The position numbers were made by a program, and so were the translations under genes. From Cricetomys ansorgei (taxonomy: Eukaryota > Chordata > Mammalia > Rodentia > Nesomyidae): a stretch of DNA of 64,000 nucleotides. Location of the stretch: contig JAMJFZ010001074.1 of the NCBI GenBank assembly GCA_026225945.1, positions 1,945,501-2,009,500 on the forward strand, read 5' to 3'. Every line of letters begins with the position of its first letter. Within the stretch, counting starts at the first letter, position 1. Shown piece by piece: positions 22,814 to 34,742 of the stretch. The notes beneath the pieces were generated by a model. It made no database searches. It was given only the letters and a program-made list of their open reading frames with translations, and was not told the origin of the DNA.

Positions 22814-23625
22814 CACAATATCAGATGTTATTTTCAATGTTAATTATACTTGATATTTCCAGTATCCTACTCAACAAAATCAAGAAATGATATGACTTAA
22901 TTTTTGGTTCATTAAAACTTAAGGTGACACATACAAGTTCTGGAGAGTGGGAAAGGGAGTGTCTCTAGAATTAAAATATTTCCAAAGACTCATTTCTGAA
23001 ATAGCCACCAGGAAAAGAGGAAAGGCAAATCCCCGGAAGAAAGGACAATGGCAAGACCAATGACCAGATGAAGAGCAGGAAAGACCTGGAAGGCACGCGG
23101 ACTGCGGACTGTTAACTGTGCGTGGGACACAGCAGGTGTTACTGGTGCTGGTGTGGTCCGTTCAGGAGGACTCAAAGACAGGAGAGCACAGGACACAGAT
23201 AAAGGCATCTTCAAAACCTGGGGCTTATTCACAGAAATCAAGAAAAAAAAAATACCTCCAAAAAACATTTAATCCGGAGCTTGTAAGACAAGACAAAACA
23301 ACAACAACAACCATTTCCTTTTCTTTCTTTCCAGTCTCAAGAGTTGGAGTAACTGTTTCCCTCACATTTGATTCTTTCTCTTTCAAAGTATCAACAGTAC
23401 GGTTTCGAGTACCCGACTCAGCCGGTTTGTGTCACTTACACTGAGCCTTTTCTAGTCAGTAAGAACACTGCAGGAACAGGAAAACTCCCACTACTTTCCC
23501 TCCCTTCCCCCTTTCCTTTCTTGTTACTACTGTGCCAAAGCATTAGGTCAGCTTGCTACAGTGCAGCTTGGTTAAAAATAGAATCTTTGGAAAACAGATC
23601 CTAACATGGAGACATCTGCGCACCG

Positions 23626-23639
23626 CCACTAGATGGCAA
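23626..23639 (+). promoter_or_regulatory. CTCF-like motif in a CpG-dense pocket
   Basis: CCACTAGATGGCAA matches the CTCF core CCASYAGRKGGCRS at 13 of 14 positions. It lies in 23611-23693, which holds seven CpGs in an otherwise CpG-poor intron and is not covered by a repeat I recognise. Binding is inference. Confidence 0.45.
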
Positions 23640-24920
23640 AGCGGCTTTACCGTTGCTGCCCTGGTCCTGCGAAGGGGCCGAGGATCCGGTGGCAATTTGT
23701 CTCCAAGCACAGCAGAGTTCTGATCAACTCGGATTGCAAAAATATGGATGAGCACCTCACTCTAAAACTAAATTACTTAGTACACTTGTTTCCAACACAT
23801 ATTTATAACCTTAATCACACCAAAACCGTACTTTTACAACCCAACATCAATATATTAGCTTTTAACAGTTTCTGTTAAAGAAGCTAAAGATTTAGTGATC
23901 ATAAGATAATAAATTTATCGAGATGAAAAATGAAGCAAAATATAATACACAGAAAAAATGAACAGGTCTGTAGACTGGTGTATATTCAAATCAAATATTT
24001 ACAATGTGTTTCCCACATTCGTATTTGGTATGATATATATTAGTACCTAAAATATTACATCACGCTTTTCAATAAAAGATGGGTCCAGTTACTAGAGTGG
24101 TAAGTGAAGTTCAGCATCTATCTTGGAAGTTCTCTAGGGTAAAGAGAAGGAAGAGACAAAACTACAATGCTCTCTCCCCTCTCAGAAATAAAAAATGGCC
24201 TTCACTTAAATGTTCTGTAAATTAGTATAAGACATAGGAGAATCTTTGTTACTACCCACAAAAATAATCTTACAAGTTAACAGACAGAATTAATAATCTA
24301 GTTTTTTTAAACATAAAAGAATATTTACTTTTCCTTTATAGATAAAGACTGTTTATTCAATTATTTTGATCGTTGTACATAAATGAGAAGAAAATTTAAA
24401 ATGGTCGAAGGAAATACTGTCGTCCATTTCAATAAGGCTGCAGTCATTAACAGTCTTTGCCTATTTTTTGAGTGAATGAATACACACATATAAAAATGAA
24501 GATATACAATAGGTTGATACATTTATAATTAAAATTTCTTAGCACACTATGAAACTGATGAATTAAGCTGCACGAGATTACTGATGCATTACTGTATATG
24601 CTTTACTAAAACCGAACTCAAGATTGCTGGTCAGCAATATGGTGCCTTTAGCCTGGTCCCAACCAGTCAGATGTCTTGGTTCAAGAACATGGCTCTGAAG
24701 CCATCCCCTAGTTCTATAGCAGGTGTGGCTATATTTCTTATTCTAATCACTCCTTTGATGGACTCCAGGTAAATAAGTATGTGCATTACTTCAGATGGCT
24801 TTATCTTACTAAACTGATACTTCCTTTTGCGTGTCCAACTAATCCCACTAATTTCACTTAATTGGTCCCTTACTCAGTAACACAGGTTCCTTCCCGCTTA
24901 AATAAAAACAAAACTTAACT

Positions 24921-25275
24921 GGTGCTATGGCTTGAATCAGAAGTGCTTCCCATAGGCTCATGTGTTTTAACATCTTGTGTCCAGGGGTGACACTGAGTTG
25001 GTTGTGGAACCTTTAGAAGCCAGCCTAGGGTGCTGGGATTTTGAGGTTTGTATAAAGTCATGGCCACATCCAGTCATTTTCTGATTCCTGGTCCACTAAG
25101 GTGTGAACAAACACATAGCAAGCTCCTACCACCATGAACTGGGCTACCACAGCAACTGTGCTTTCTGCAGTGCTCGACTGGGCACTCTCAAACTGTGAGC
25201 CAAAATAAGCTCCCCCTCCATTAAGTTTCTTCTGCCATGTATTTTGTCAAAACGACAGGGATGTAACTAATAATG
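24921..25275 (+). repeat. MaLR-like LTR (solo), rodent type
   Basis: It begins GGTGCTATGGCTTGAATCAG, has CCCATAGGCTCATGTG and a gene-poor middle, and ends ACTGTGAGCCAAAATAAGCT, TCAAAACGACAGGG and TAACTAATAA. The order and the terminal AATAAG polyadenylation-like region match ERVL-MaLR LTRs. The subfamily name is uncertain. Confidence 0.55.
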
Positions 25276-26559
25276 TGGGAACAAAGTCTCAAAAAGAAAG
25301 GCAATAATCTAACGACTGTTTTCCATAATAGGCATATTAAATGACTGAGGATTAGTCATTGTTATTGATTTTAGGATTAAAGTTAATTGCAGTTGTTTTG
25401 AGTTCGCAAGTTTAGAATTTGTAATGATGTCACTTGCTAAAGAACTTTAAGGTATACCTTAAAAGAGACACACACAGAGAAGACTTGTTCTTCAGTGCAA
25501 ATGAGAATAAAAGAAATGCATTTGTCTACTTAGAAGAACTATGTTCAATGTAATTTTAACAGTGTGATTATAAAGTGAGTACAACTCAAAACTAGTTATG
25601 CTTGAACCTAGTAGGCTAATTATCAATTATTACTTTTATTCATTTAATCCTAATACTTTAATCTCTTTATGGGTGACTCTCATTCCAGCTATGTCCAAAT
25701 AAACTTTCCATTTCCTCCCCGAGAATATGAAGTATTCTCACACTCTACCAGGAGAGAAGGGAATGGTCTTTCAGAATCTAGCTGCTACATGAGGGCAGAA
25801 AGCTGCCTGGGGCCCCTCTGTGTGCCAGGGATTCCCAGATACGTAGAGAATGCTGGTCTCTTGTGGGCGAGCCTTCTGGAGCCAGACACCTGGAAGAAGC
25901 AGCCTGCCCTTCTGCAGAAGCTTGCAATGCCCCCTTTCTAGAACAAGCCTTGTGTGGTGGCTGAGCTGAACTTGGGTGCTTTCATCTGTCAGCTCTGAAA
26001 TGACTCCCTTTCCTAAGTTTTCTAGGTATGGACCGTTCTCAGAGTAAAGTGCCTGTTGACACAGGAGTAGAGACTGGTCTTCTGCTGCCAAGGATGAGTA
26101 TTTAGGGTTTCTGATTGTCATGCTTCTAAGCATGAGAAGGTAGTTACTGTGTGTAAACAGCGTTCATAGGGCTAGGCTTGCACTGAAGTACAGCCCAAAC
26201 ACCGCACAGAGCCACGGTGGACTTGACAGGAAACGCTGCAGCAGGTCGCATCGCTGTATTACTAGAAGATAACGGCTTTGTAGCGTTTGATTGAGTTTTT
26301 CAACATTTTAGGAGCGTCTTAAAATAATGGGTGTATGTCAATGTTGAATAAGTGGGGAAAGTCCTCGAGGTAATCTGGAGCAGTCTTCTTGAGTAAACAG
26401 AAATCACTCAAATAGATCTGAATTTTCCCATCTCCCACTTTTCTCTCCACTTGTAAAGGCATCTCAGTTGCTCAGAGATGCAGAGTAGGAACCGCAGCAC
26501 CATCCTTCACTGTTGCGACCTTTTCTCTTTTATGCCTTATCTAGGCAACCGGCTAAGGC

Positions 26560-27400
26560 TCTCCAGACATACTGCTTCTCTCCTAATCTCACTGTCCCAG
26601 ATCTTGTCAGAAAGACTGTTCTTGAGCTCTGTCTCCTATATAGCCTCTACTTCCAGACTCCCTCTCCTGCAACTCAGTTCTGGCTAGTATCAGTCAACGT
26701 GATTGGTCCCCTTCAGGGTGCAAATGTGAAGTCATGCCTCTCGACTGCAGTCTTTGAGGTCAGGGTCAAGCCCCGCCCCACCTTCAAGGCCTCCATTCTC
26801 CTCTTACCTAGCCAAGGGCAGCTGGCTTGAAATACTTGGTTTCTCTCTTTCCCCTCTGGGTTCCTGTCACTAATTATTCTCTTCCCTCCATTGTTCTTCC
26901 TTCTGTCTGCTTCCTTTGCTCAATTCCTCATTCTTCTTAAGATATCAATTTGGATTACAGCTTCTATTTTAACGGTACTTTTCCTAGTCTGCCTTTCCCA
27001 CCACTGAGTGTGGTGAGCTGACTTTCTACAAGAATGCATTTTCTTCCCATTTAATATGCCTATTTCCAAACTTGCCATACTTAAATCACCTCTTTTCTCC
27101 ATTCATCATACTCTGGGCTTTTTGATTTTAGGGATTTTATAAACATGTTTATCAGAGATGCATAAAAAGTCTGCATCAATTGCAACCTGAACAGAGCCTG
27201 AATTAGTTGTATATCCAGGGCACTGCCTTTCTCAAAGATCTGATGGTTCCTATAGGCATGCTAAATGAGTACAACTCTTAACATGACATTCCAGGCTCTC
27301 CTCAACAGACCAGAGCGCGCACTTCCAATTCCATGTGCAGGACCCCTTGCCTCTGCCCCTGCACTTTCTGTGTGTATCTCGGACACCTCAGTCCTGCTTA
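26560..27400 (+). repeat. Possible L2-like ancient LINE remnants
   Basis: GAAGTCATGCCTCTCGACTG, GTCAGGGTCAAGCCCC, CACCTTCAAGGCCTCCATTC and, further on, ACATTCCAGGCTCTCC and CCCCTGCACTTTCTG resemble L2 3'-end words in the right orientation. The match is patchy; it could be ordinary C/T-rich intron. Confidence 0.35.
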
Positions 27401-27901
27401 TTTTGTGGCTAGCACACTTTGGTTAGTGGGCCACTTTCGGAGATGCCCTTACTGTGTTGGTTTTGCTGAGCAGTTGTCCTAACCCTCACTCATCTCCGGA
27501 TCTGGTGGACTTAATCACTCTCTCTTCTCAGCCACCACAGAATTTTTTGCTTCGCCATTTTTAAAGCTGCTTTTTGGTTAACACAAGAAGGTTCAGGAAG
27601 TTGTACACGGTGTGTGCTGATGTTTAGATATCACAGTGTCTGGAATCTAGTGGTACCCAGTTATGAATTACATCGAATAATTAAGAGAAAGTTAAAGCTA
27701 TTTTTACTACTCTCATAACAAGAAAACAGGCAACAGGAGGGGTTAACTCTGCCAAATGTGAAAGTGAAAATGTATGGATCTATCCATTTTGGCATAATCT
27801 ACAGTGCAAGAATTTGGCTCCTCCCTCAACCAACCTTCTCTTTTATCAGTGTGACTTAGAGTACCCCTCACTGTCTGATAGATAAAACTCTCCAACTTAC
27901 T

Positions 27902-27916
27902 CCCTAACCCTAACCC
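27902..27916. repeat. Short interstitial telomere-like repeat
   Basis: CCCTAACCCTAACCC is two and a half CCCTAA units. The length is small enough to arise by chance or by break repair. Confidence 0.6.
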
Positions 27917-29354
27917 ACCCTTGGCAAGAGAACTAGGGGTATAAAGCAAAAATAAAATGAGTTGGAAAGATGTTATGGAGAACAATCCACTTTCAATGGT
28001 AGTTTCGGCAGCAGAAATCCAGGCTCTCTTGATATACACCCCAGTCCTGACACTTTCTGTGAAAATCATTTATCTATCGATGTTTTGGTATTTCCATCTG
28101 CACAGTTAGAATCAACGTGCTCCATACCTCATGCTTCGGGTGCCGTAAGAGTTGGGAGTCTGTGTGAGGCACGTGGACTACAGCACAGCACAGAGAAACT
28201 GTTATTAATGTCGGCCATTGCTATCGTTTTCTTAATTGTTCAACAATCAGGAATCATGCTTAGTCCCTAGAGTACAGAAAGGGGCCTCAAGATAGCATGT
28301 GGCTCTCGCGTGACTTTAAAGTATTCCATATCACTCGAGTTACAAGAACAAGCACCAAGGTGAACAGATGTGCCCTAAAAGTGCGAGGCTTGTGCCGTGC
28401 TCTAACTGAGAGCTTTTAATTCAGTGGATCTGTTTTGTAAAATTACTTGTGATTTAATCTCTCCATTTCCACCTTTATAAGTACTTTAATAATAGTATGA
28501 ATTGCTAACTGATGATTATCAAGGATTAAAAATAAACTGAACAGTTTGGCTCATAGATACCTACTATATTAACAAGACAGTATGTTAGGTATTAACTCCT
28601 AATTCTTAATGCCTAAATTCTTAATTTGTTGTTGTAAAATTAACCAGTGTTGTAAAGTGTTGTAAAATTAACCATTAAAAAAAAACCTTTTCAGAATCTA
28701 TATTGGTATGTTGGTCTGGGCTAGAATTCTATTAATCAGATTTAAGACAAAGATCTATAAAATTTAAAAATGATGCATTATAGCTCTAAAATCATTACTG
28801 TCATTGATAAAAAAAAAAACAGTTACTAAAATTTTAAAATGCTAAATACATAGTTGAAAATCTGATCTTCAAATCCTGTGTAATTATATTAATAAAAATT
28901 CCAGCTGAAAACCCACAAAGGCGATTTCAAATATTTTGATACAGCCTATAATTTTTATTAAGTGAACAGATTATGACTTGGCTACTTTTAAAAATACAGC
29001 CAAATCTTGATTATTTTTAATCTACAGAATTATGAACAGTTAAACCTCTTCCCATCTTTCCCACCTTTCCACAATGTATTCACCACAGTGAACTTAGTGT
29101 TCTAATTTGTACTTTGATTTCTTTTCCTCTTAATCGATGAAATGGTCTAATATTAATCATAACAAGTGGTATAACAGAGGAAGGGACGTGTATTATAACC
29201 AGTCTGAGCAATCAAGAGTTGGCTGTACAGTACCATATTTACCTTAAGAGTCAAGCTAGCAGAGTTCAAATAGCCTCATCCTAAGCCATTATCGTTACTT
29301 AACACCAAGCAGGAGTCCCTATGCCTTAACATTCCTAGTCAAGTCTCTGAGTAC

Positions 29355-29444
29355 CTGAAAGAACCCTGGCGGCACAGGACCTACTGGCATACCATCTCCT
29401 GGGGGCATGTTTCCTAGCACGGGGCTGGGAGCTGCTGCAGCACT
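29355..29444 (-). CDS. Ssbp2: Ssbp2 coding exon, 30 codons, proline-rich segment (probably exon 5)
   Basis: Ssbp2 is a nuclear single-stranded-DNA-binding cofactor that binds and stabilises LDB1. On the minus strand the exon follows a TTCTTTGCAG acceptor, starts in phase 0 and reads [20 protein letters not shown] followed by [10 protein letters not shown]. This is the stretch just after the N-terminal LisH/SSDP region in the SSBP2/3/4 family. It is 90 bp, exactly 30 codons, so skipping it would keep frame. The donor is CAG|GTACTC, which is GT but departs from the GTRAGT consensus and looks weak. The preceding exon, expected to end in residues like AFHDY, was not found up to position 64000, so the upstream intron exceeds 34.5 kb. 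The family is certain. SSBP2 rather than SSBP3 or SSBP4 is decided by the next exon. The exon number is from memory. Confidence 0.96.
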
Positions 29445-30429
29445 CTGCAAAGAATAAAGGAGAGACAGATCTGCATCATTACAGAGAAGGCACAGGACCC
29501 AAGTCTGACAAGACGATCTCGAGGGGGACGGCTGCTTTTGCACTCCTGAGAGCAAAAGCTGCTGATTCCCACTCTACAAGTGAACGGAGATAAACTGTGA
29601 TAAACAATGTCAGGCCTCTAGGAATTCTGTGAAGGCAAAGATCTTTCATGAGATGACACATCTGAATACATATTAAATGCTGATAGTAATGCGACAGATG
29701 ATAAAAGTTAAATGCTTAATTTTAAGGTACAGACATTTGAAATGGTAAACATTAGCAATGAATGTACAAACAGGTAAGAGTCTGTGTGTGATGCTTACAG
29801 GGGTTGGGAGAAAGAACTTTTATTTAGATTATACTTAAATATGTCAAAAACAAGTATAATTAATTTTATGCCTATAGATAGCCATATATCATTCGCTTTT
29901 AATATGTTATAATCATTACCCAATATATCAGGCATAAGGTATCGAGTTGAAAATTCAAATAGGAGACTGAAGAAGAAAAGTAAATTAGATTTGAAGACAT
30001 TTGTCTCAGACAAGTTATGAAAAATACCAGATCGAAAAACTCAAAGTTGATTTATAATCTTTTCATGAAATCCTAGTATTTCACTCAACAGGAATACGAA
30101 AAAGTAAAACCTTTGGTTTAGATTCCTTGTGGTCAAATCAGGGGTACAGATTTCTTATACACACCAGGTACACATAAAACTGTTCTGTAGCTATGGATTT
30201 TATACTTCCATTCGATTAACAGCATTTCAAGTCCTAAAACGATTCAGGAAGGGACCAGATGGGATGTGAACCAGTGCCTCCTTTACGGAAAAACGTGTGC
30301 AAGGTCCTCAAAACAAATCAGAAATAGAACTCTGTCACACACTATTGTGCTTTATTCTGGAAGAGAAGAAGTTGTGTTGAAGAGACATCTGCGATCCTGT
30401 CTTGCCTGAAGCACTGTTAATAGCCAATA

Positions 30430-30760
30430 CATAGAACCAGTCTAAATGTTCACTGATTGATGAATGAATAAGGAAAATGTGGCCCGTATACACGATGGAA
30501 TTTTATTAAGCCGCAAGAAAACAGGGAGAGTATGGATGAACCTGGAGGACATTATGTTAAGTTCAGGTAAAGCAGAGCAGAGAGACAAATACCTTAGGAT
30601 CTGACACAAGTGTGGGAAAGCTGAGAACAGGAAGACAGAGTCAGGAAGAGGTCGATCAACAAGTGCAGCATCGCAGTGGGGCGTGGGGAGTAAGCGCTGG
30701 TGGTACATAGTGTAACTATAGTTAGCAACAATGTATTGCATATTTCAAAATAGCGGGGAG
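30430..30760 (+). repeat. Old mammalian L1 (L1M type) 3' end
   Basis: The sequence follows the ORF2 end and 3' UTR of old L1s: TAAATGTTCACTGATTGATG, ATGTGGCCCGTATACACGAT, GAACCTGGAGGACATTATG, GACAAATACCTTAGGATCTG and ATAGTTAGCAACAATGTATT. This type is shared with primates and so predates the rodent lineage. Confidence 0.75.
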
Positions 30761-31769
30761 GAGCCTCTCAATGATTTTCCACAAGGGCACCAGAGAGGCT
30801 GAGGACACACCAGTTTGATTTTTCACAGGTCTGCTGTGAAACATTTCTCAACAGGCCCTACAGTTAGGTACACGCTGCACTGCCTCACTGTGCAGACTAG
30901 CGCGCCCGTCCGTGCGCCCATGCCCACAGAAGATACAGTATCTTAGCATGTTCCAGTGCATAGTTCCTGGCTTAAGAAAACATGTTTAATCCACAGGAGT
31001 TGAAGTTGTTGAAACCAGTGATTTTTTCACAGTTCCCAAGGGAGTCTAGACTGTAATGTGATTGTGTGAAATACTGCTTACTTATGAACACAAATGCAAT
31101 TTCAGCCAAAGCATACGATACAAAAGAGAAAACAGTACTTCTCAGACACCACGATACGTGAGCATACTCAAGGAAAGCACACGATTCACTCGGTGCCCAT
31201 CACCGGAATGCGGCCCTGACCAGCCTGTGTTGCTTTCATTGTGCACAGCGTCACACATGATTTTTTAAAAATGAAAGCAAACTGCTTTTTCATTTAACGA
31301 AACTTACATAAAATTTTAATATGCTATTAGTGGGGACAAATTTACAATCAACAACCCTGTTAGCTTAAATGTGTACAATTACGGCCAGGTCTAGGAAGCA
31401 AGATCTGATCTCTGTCCTTGAGACTGTAACTCAAAACTATTTTTTCATCAATTCTAGTTACCCAAAGAGTATACTGATAAGCTTTTTCCAGTATTAGATA
31501 AATAAATAAATAAACAAACAGACAAACAGGTTCGTTTGCAGGTCAAAATGTACTAATAAAAAATAATTAAAATTCACAGTTAAGTATTTGGGGGATTGGT
31601 TTTCTCCAGACTACACTATCTACAAGTATTCATGAGTTTTTTCTTGAAAGAGCTTCATAATATGTGTATTCTTGTGATGCACTTTCTGAATGTTTATTTT
31701 GTGACTTTTATAAGTTCAGGAAAAGATTCCCTTTTTTGGTTTTCTTACCCCAGTCAATGACTTTTGAGT

Positions 31770-31960
31770 GTCAATAGAGCAGCGAACACAACAGAAATAA
31801 ACCCTTGCTCTAAGGTTTATTCCTAGCAAGGGGAGAAAGGCAATAAACCAAACAAGTAAAAGACAAAATATTTCTTTGTGATCTCATCTGAGGAAAACAG
31901 AAAGAGCAGGGCAGAGTCCTCATGGGGAAGAGGGCAAGACTGACAACTCTGAGATGCTGA
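31770..31960 (+). repeat. Possible ancient interspersed repeat
   Basis: CAGCGAACACAACAGAAAT, AAAGGCAATAAACCAAACAA, GATCTCATCTGAGG and GGGCAGAGTCCTC resemble a common old mammalian repeat (GAACAAGACAGACAAGGTCC and ACAATAAACAAGT words). The family is not named and the call is weak. Confidence 0.3.
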
Positions 31961-32084
31961 ATGGAGGGCACATCACCCCCCTGGACCAGGCTACAGTGAC
32001 TCCTGCCTGACTCAAATGAGCCCTTTATTATTGTTTGCTTTCTCTCTGTGTGTGCTGTGCATTTGTGTATGCGTGTTTAACATA

Positions 32085-32235
32085 GAGTCTCATACTATAC
32101 AAGTAGAAGTTTCATACGGTCCTGACTGGCCTAAGACTCACTATATACCTGAAGCTGGCCTTGAACCCCTGATCCTCCTGTCTCTTCCTCCAAGTGCTGG
32201 GATTACAGGTATGTGCCACTATGCCCAGCTTTTAC
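32085..32235 (-). repeat. B1 SINE, diverged
   Basis: AGAGTCTCATACTATACAAG, GGTCCTGACTGGCC, CTGGCCTTGAACCCCTGATC, GTGCTGGGATTACAGGTATG and CCACTATGCCCAGC are in reversed B1 order. Confidence 0.8.
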
Positions 32236-33675
32236 TGTTGTTAGACTCTCCTCCTTACATTTCAAGACATGCCAGATCCTTATTGTACAGAGATAAGTAT
32301 GAAGATTCTTCGCTTTCAACATCCATGCTTTGCACACAATGGTAAAGTTACCTTGAAAACCAGGAATCTGATAACTAGATGACTTAAAGCACATAGCATG
32401 GTTAGTTAGGCATTTGGTGTGAGAGTAATTTTTTATCCCTCTTTTAATGATACAAAAGGTACACAATATTAAAAATTATCCAAGGCACAAAATACTAGCC
32501 CAGATCATTCTGAGCAAAACTTTACTTTGTGTATCACAATCTGGACCATGCTATCCATCCACTATTGCTAGGCTTCACTAACAAGCCCACTCTTATTATT
32601 ATATTGTGTGTTTCAATTTAGAGCACTATTTGGTCCAGTAACAAACGATATTCTGACCAATACCACAGAGTATAATAATCAGTACTGTCAAAGAATAATC
32701 CTCCAACTGATGACCACATTAATTTATATATAGTTTCTATCTAAATAATGTAAGTATTGAGTCTGTAAACTAAATAATCAAACTGTTTGAGTTAAAGCTT
32801 CTAGAAGGAAAATGTTCTGAATTGCTTAGGTTTAACTGATGGAATTTCTTGGGCCAACTTGTTTCAAGTTTACTTCTAACATATGAGACAAATTTAACCC
32901 ATGAGCCTAAGAATGAGCAGAACATTATAGCTGGGCCTAACTCAGAAGTGTGTAGGAGTCTTTGTAGCTATATGACAAGAGTGAACAGCTTAGTTATACT
33001 AAAACTACCACAAAGGATCAATTTCATTGGAATTACATCAATTCTTATTAGAATATCACGAAATATCCTTTATTACATAATTGTTTTGGATTGATTTTTA
33101 TAATAGCTTCTTGTCTTAATAAAGGAAACATACAATATGCCTTTAGGATATTTCTTATAACTAAACTGAATATTTAAGGCTTCATTCAGAAGTAAACATG
33201 TCATTTTATTTATTGTCCCTTATGCTAGATTCAATTGTGTGCTTTCAATACATATTTTTTAGATACGTGTATCCTAATACAGATTTTATTAAGTCATTAG
33301 TCTTGCCATTTGAATGCATAGAGGAAAGGAAGTATATATCTCTAAGAGCTTTCAAAAGAGTAGACATGAAGTTAAAAAGATTCAATCTATCATAAAATAT
33401 AATCAGCTTTTATCAAGGTTTTATACATCTGGTAACTGCTTGTTTGATTTATTAGGAGTGCTAGGTGACCAGCTCCTGATTATACACTGAGAATCAAGAT
33501 GTAAAATCTGTATTTACAGATGGAAAAGAAAAATATTAAGAATATATAAAATTATAAATTAATCACCATAAAAATAAAAGGGGGAACTAGGAATTGGAAG
33601 GAGATTAAAGGGAATGGTAAGAAGGGGAAACAGGATTATTGGTTTTCATTATTAAGTCATCTGTACTATTTTTAA

Positions 33676-34008
33676 GCCTCTATGATTTCAATTATGTCCT
33701 GCTCCCAAATTAAGGTGTTGCCAATGTGAATGAAGTAAGAGGCAGAGCTTTTAAGAGGCGATGGGGATATGAAAAGTCCTCCCTGTCAAACAGGTCTTTG
33801 TATTCTCATAAAAGAATAGGTGGATGGAGTTCCTTCTCTTAGCTCTTGGCCTTCTCCAAGTAAGTACACAGCAAGAAGGTCCTTCCACTAGATGGCAGTG
33901 TTCGGTCTCAAGATTTCCCAGCCTCCAGGCTGTGACATAGATTTCTGTTTTTCTAAATTTCTGGTCTTGGATATTTTGTTATGGCAACACAAAACACACT
34001 AGCCATGT
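33676..34008 (+). repeat. MaLR-type LTR
   Basis: CTCCCAAATTAAGGTGTTGC, AAGAGGCGATGGGG, ACACAGCAAGAAGGTCCTTC, CCCAGCCTCCAGGCTGTGAC and ATTTTGTTATGGCAACACAA follow the MST/MLT1 LTR order closely. It carries a CTCF-like motif at 33895. Confidence 0.75.
33895..33908 (+). promoter_or_regulatory. CTCF-like motif inside a MaLR LTR
   Basis: CCACTAGATGGCAG fits the CTCF core CCASYAGRKGGCRS at all 14 positions, and the next two bases also fit. It has the same orientation as the site at 23626. In MaLR consensus this place reads like CCTTCACCAGATG, so the site appears to have arisen from the LTR by mutation. Confidence 0.5.
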
Positions 34009-34578
34009 ACAGGCATTTTAAAGAGAACCTTAAAGTGACTGTAGGGGCTATCCTGCCAGACAATTATGATGCAAGTTACACTTAAGTAGTCTGATTACTG
34101 GTTGAAGATTTTTTTTTTTTTATCACGTTAAGAAATCTTTCCATGCCTAGTCCTGTACAAACAGTTTTCGAAGAAATAAGGAATAAGAAAAGAAGCTTTT
34201 TCATTTCCACTTCTGACAGGCATTTGGCTCTCTTTTGAGAAACATGACGTAAGCAATCACATATTGATAGGCGTCTTAAGTCATCACTGTATTTTAAGGG
34301 AAGCCCTGTTTGCTCATCAGAGATACGCCTTCTAAATAGGTCCTAAAATTTATTTGCTAGTAGATATTTGGAACTTTTCAACTATTCTAAAGCAGACATA
34401 GCTGACATGTTCTTTCCTATGTTGTAGTTTTCAAATGTGAGTATCAGGATTACTTTGCCTTTTCAAAACAAATTGATATCAAATAGGTTTTTTTTTTTTT
34501 TTAAACAAACGCTTCAATTAAATGTATACAAGCAATATACTTCAATTAAAAACATACAGCAATAGAATTTCCTTAGTG

Positions 34579-34742
34579 TGTTGGGTGTGGTAACACATGT
34601 CTTTATGTCTTTATACTAGCATCTGAAAGGCAGAGGTGGGTAGATCTATGTGAGTTTAAGGCCAGCCTGCTCTAGATATCGAGTTCTAGGCCAGCCAGAG
34701 TTGCATGGTAAAACCCTGCCTCAAAAAAAAAAAAAAAAAAAA
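34579..34742 (+). repeat. B1 SINE with A20 tail
   Basis: TTGGGTGTGGTAACACATGT, GCAGAGGTGGGTAGATCTAT, AAGGCCAGCCTGCTC and CCCTGCCTC are followed by 20 As (34723-34742). Confidence 0.9.

Larger units (their letters stand above)
10854..29354 (-). other. Ssbp2: Ssbp2 intron (18.5 kb)
   Basis: Repeats inside are listed separately. I recognise nothing in 10890-12890, 16000-16640, 16945-18310, 20300-20555, 21550-22000, 22280-22760, 22820-24915, 25280-26440 or 27500-29354 beyond AT-rich unique-looking sequence, apart from the CTCF-like site at 23626 and the telomere-like word at 27902. Confidence 0.85.
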
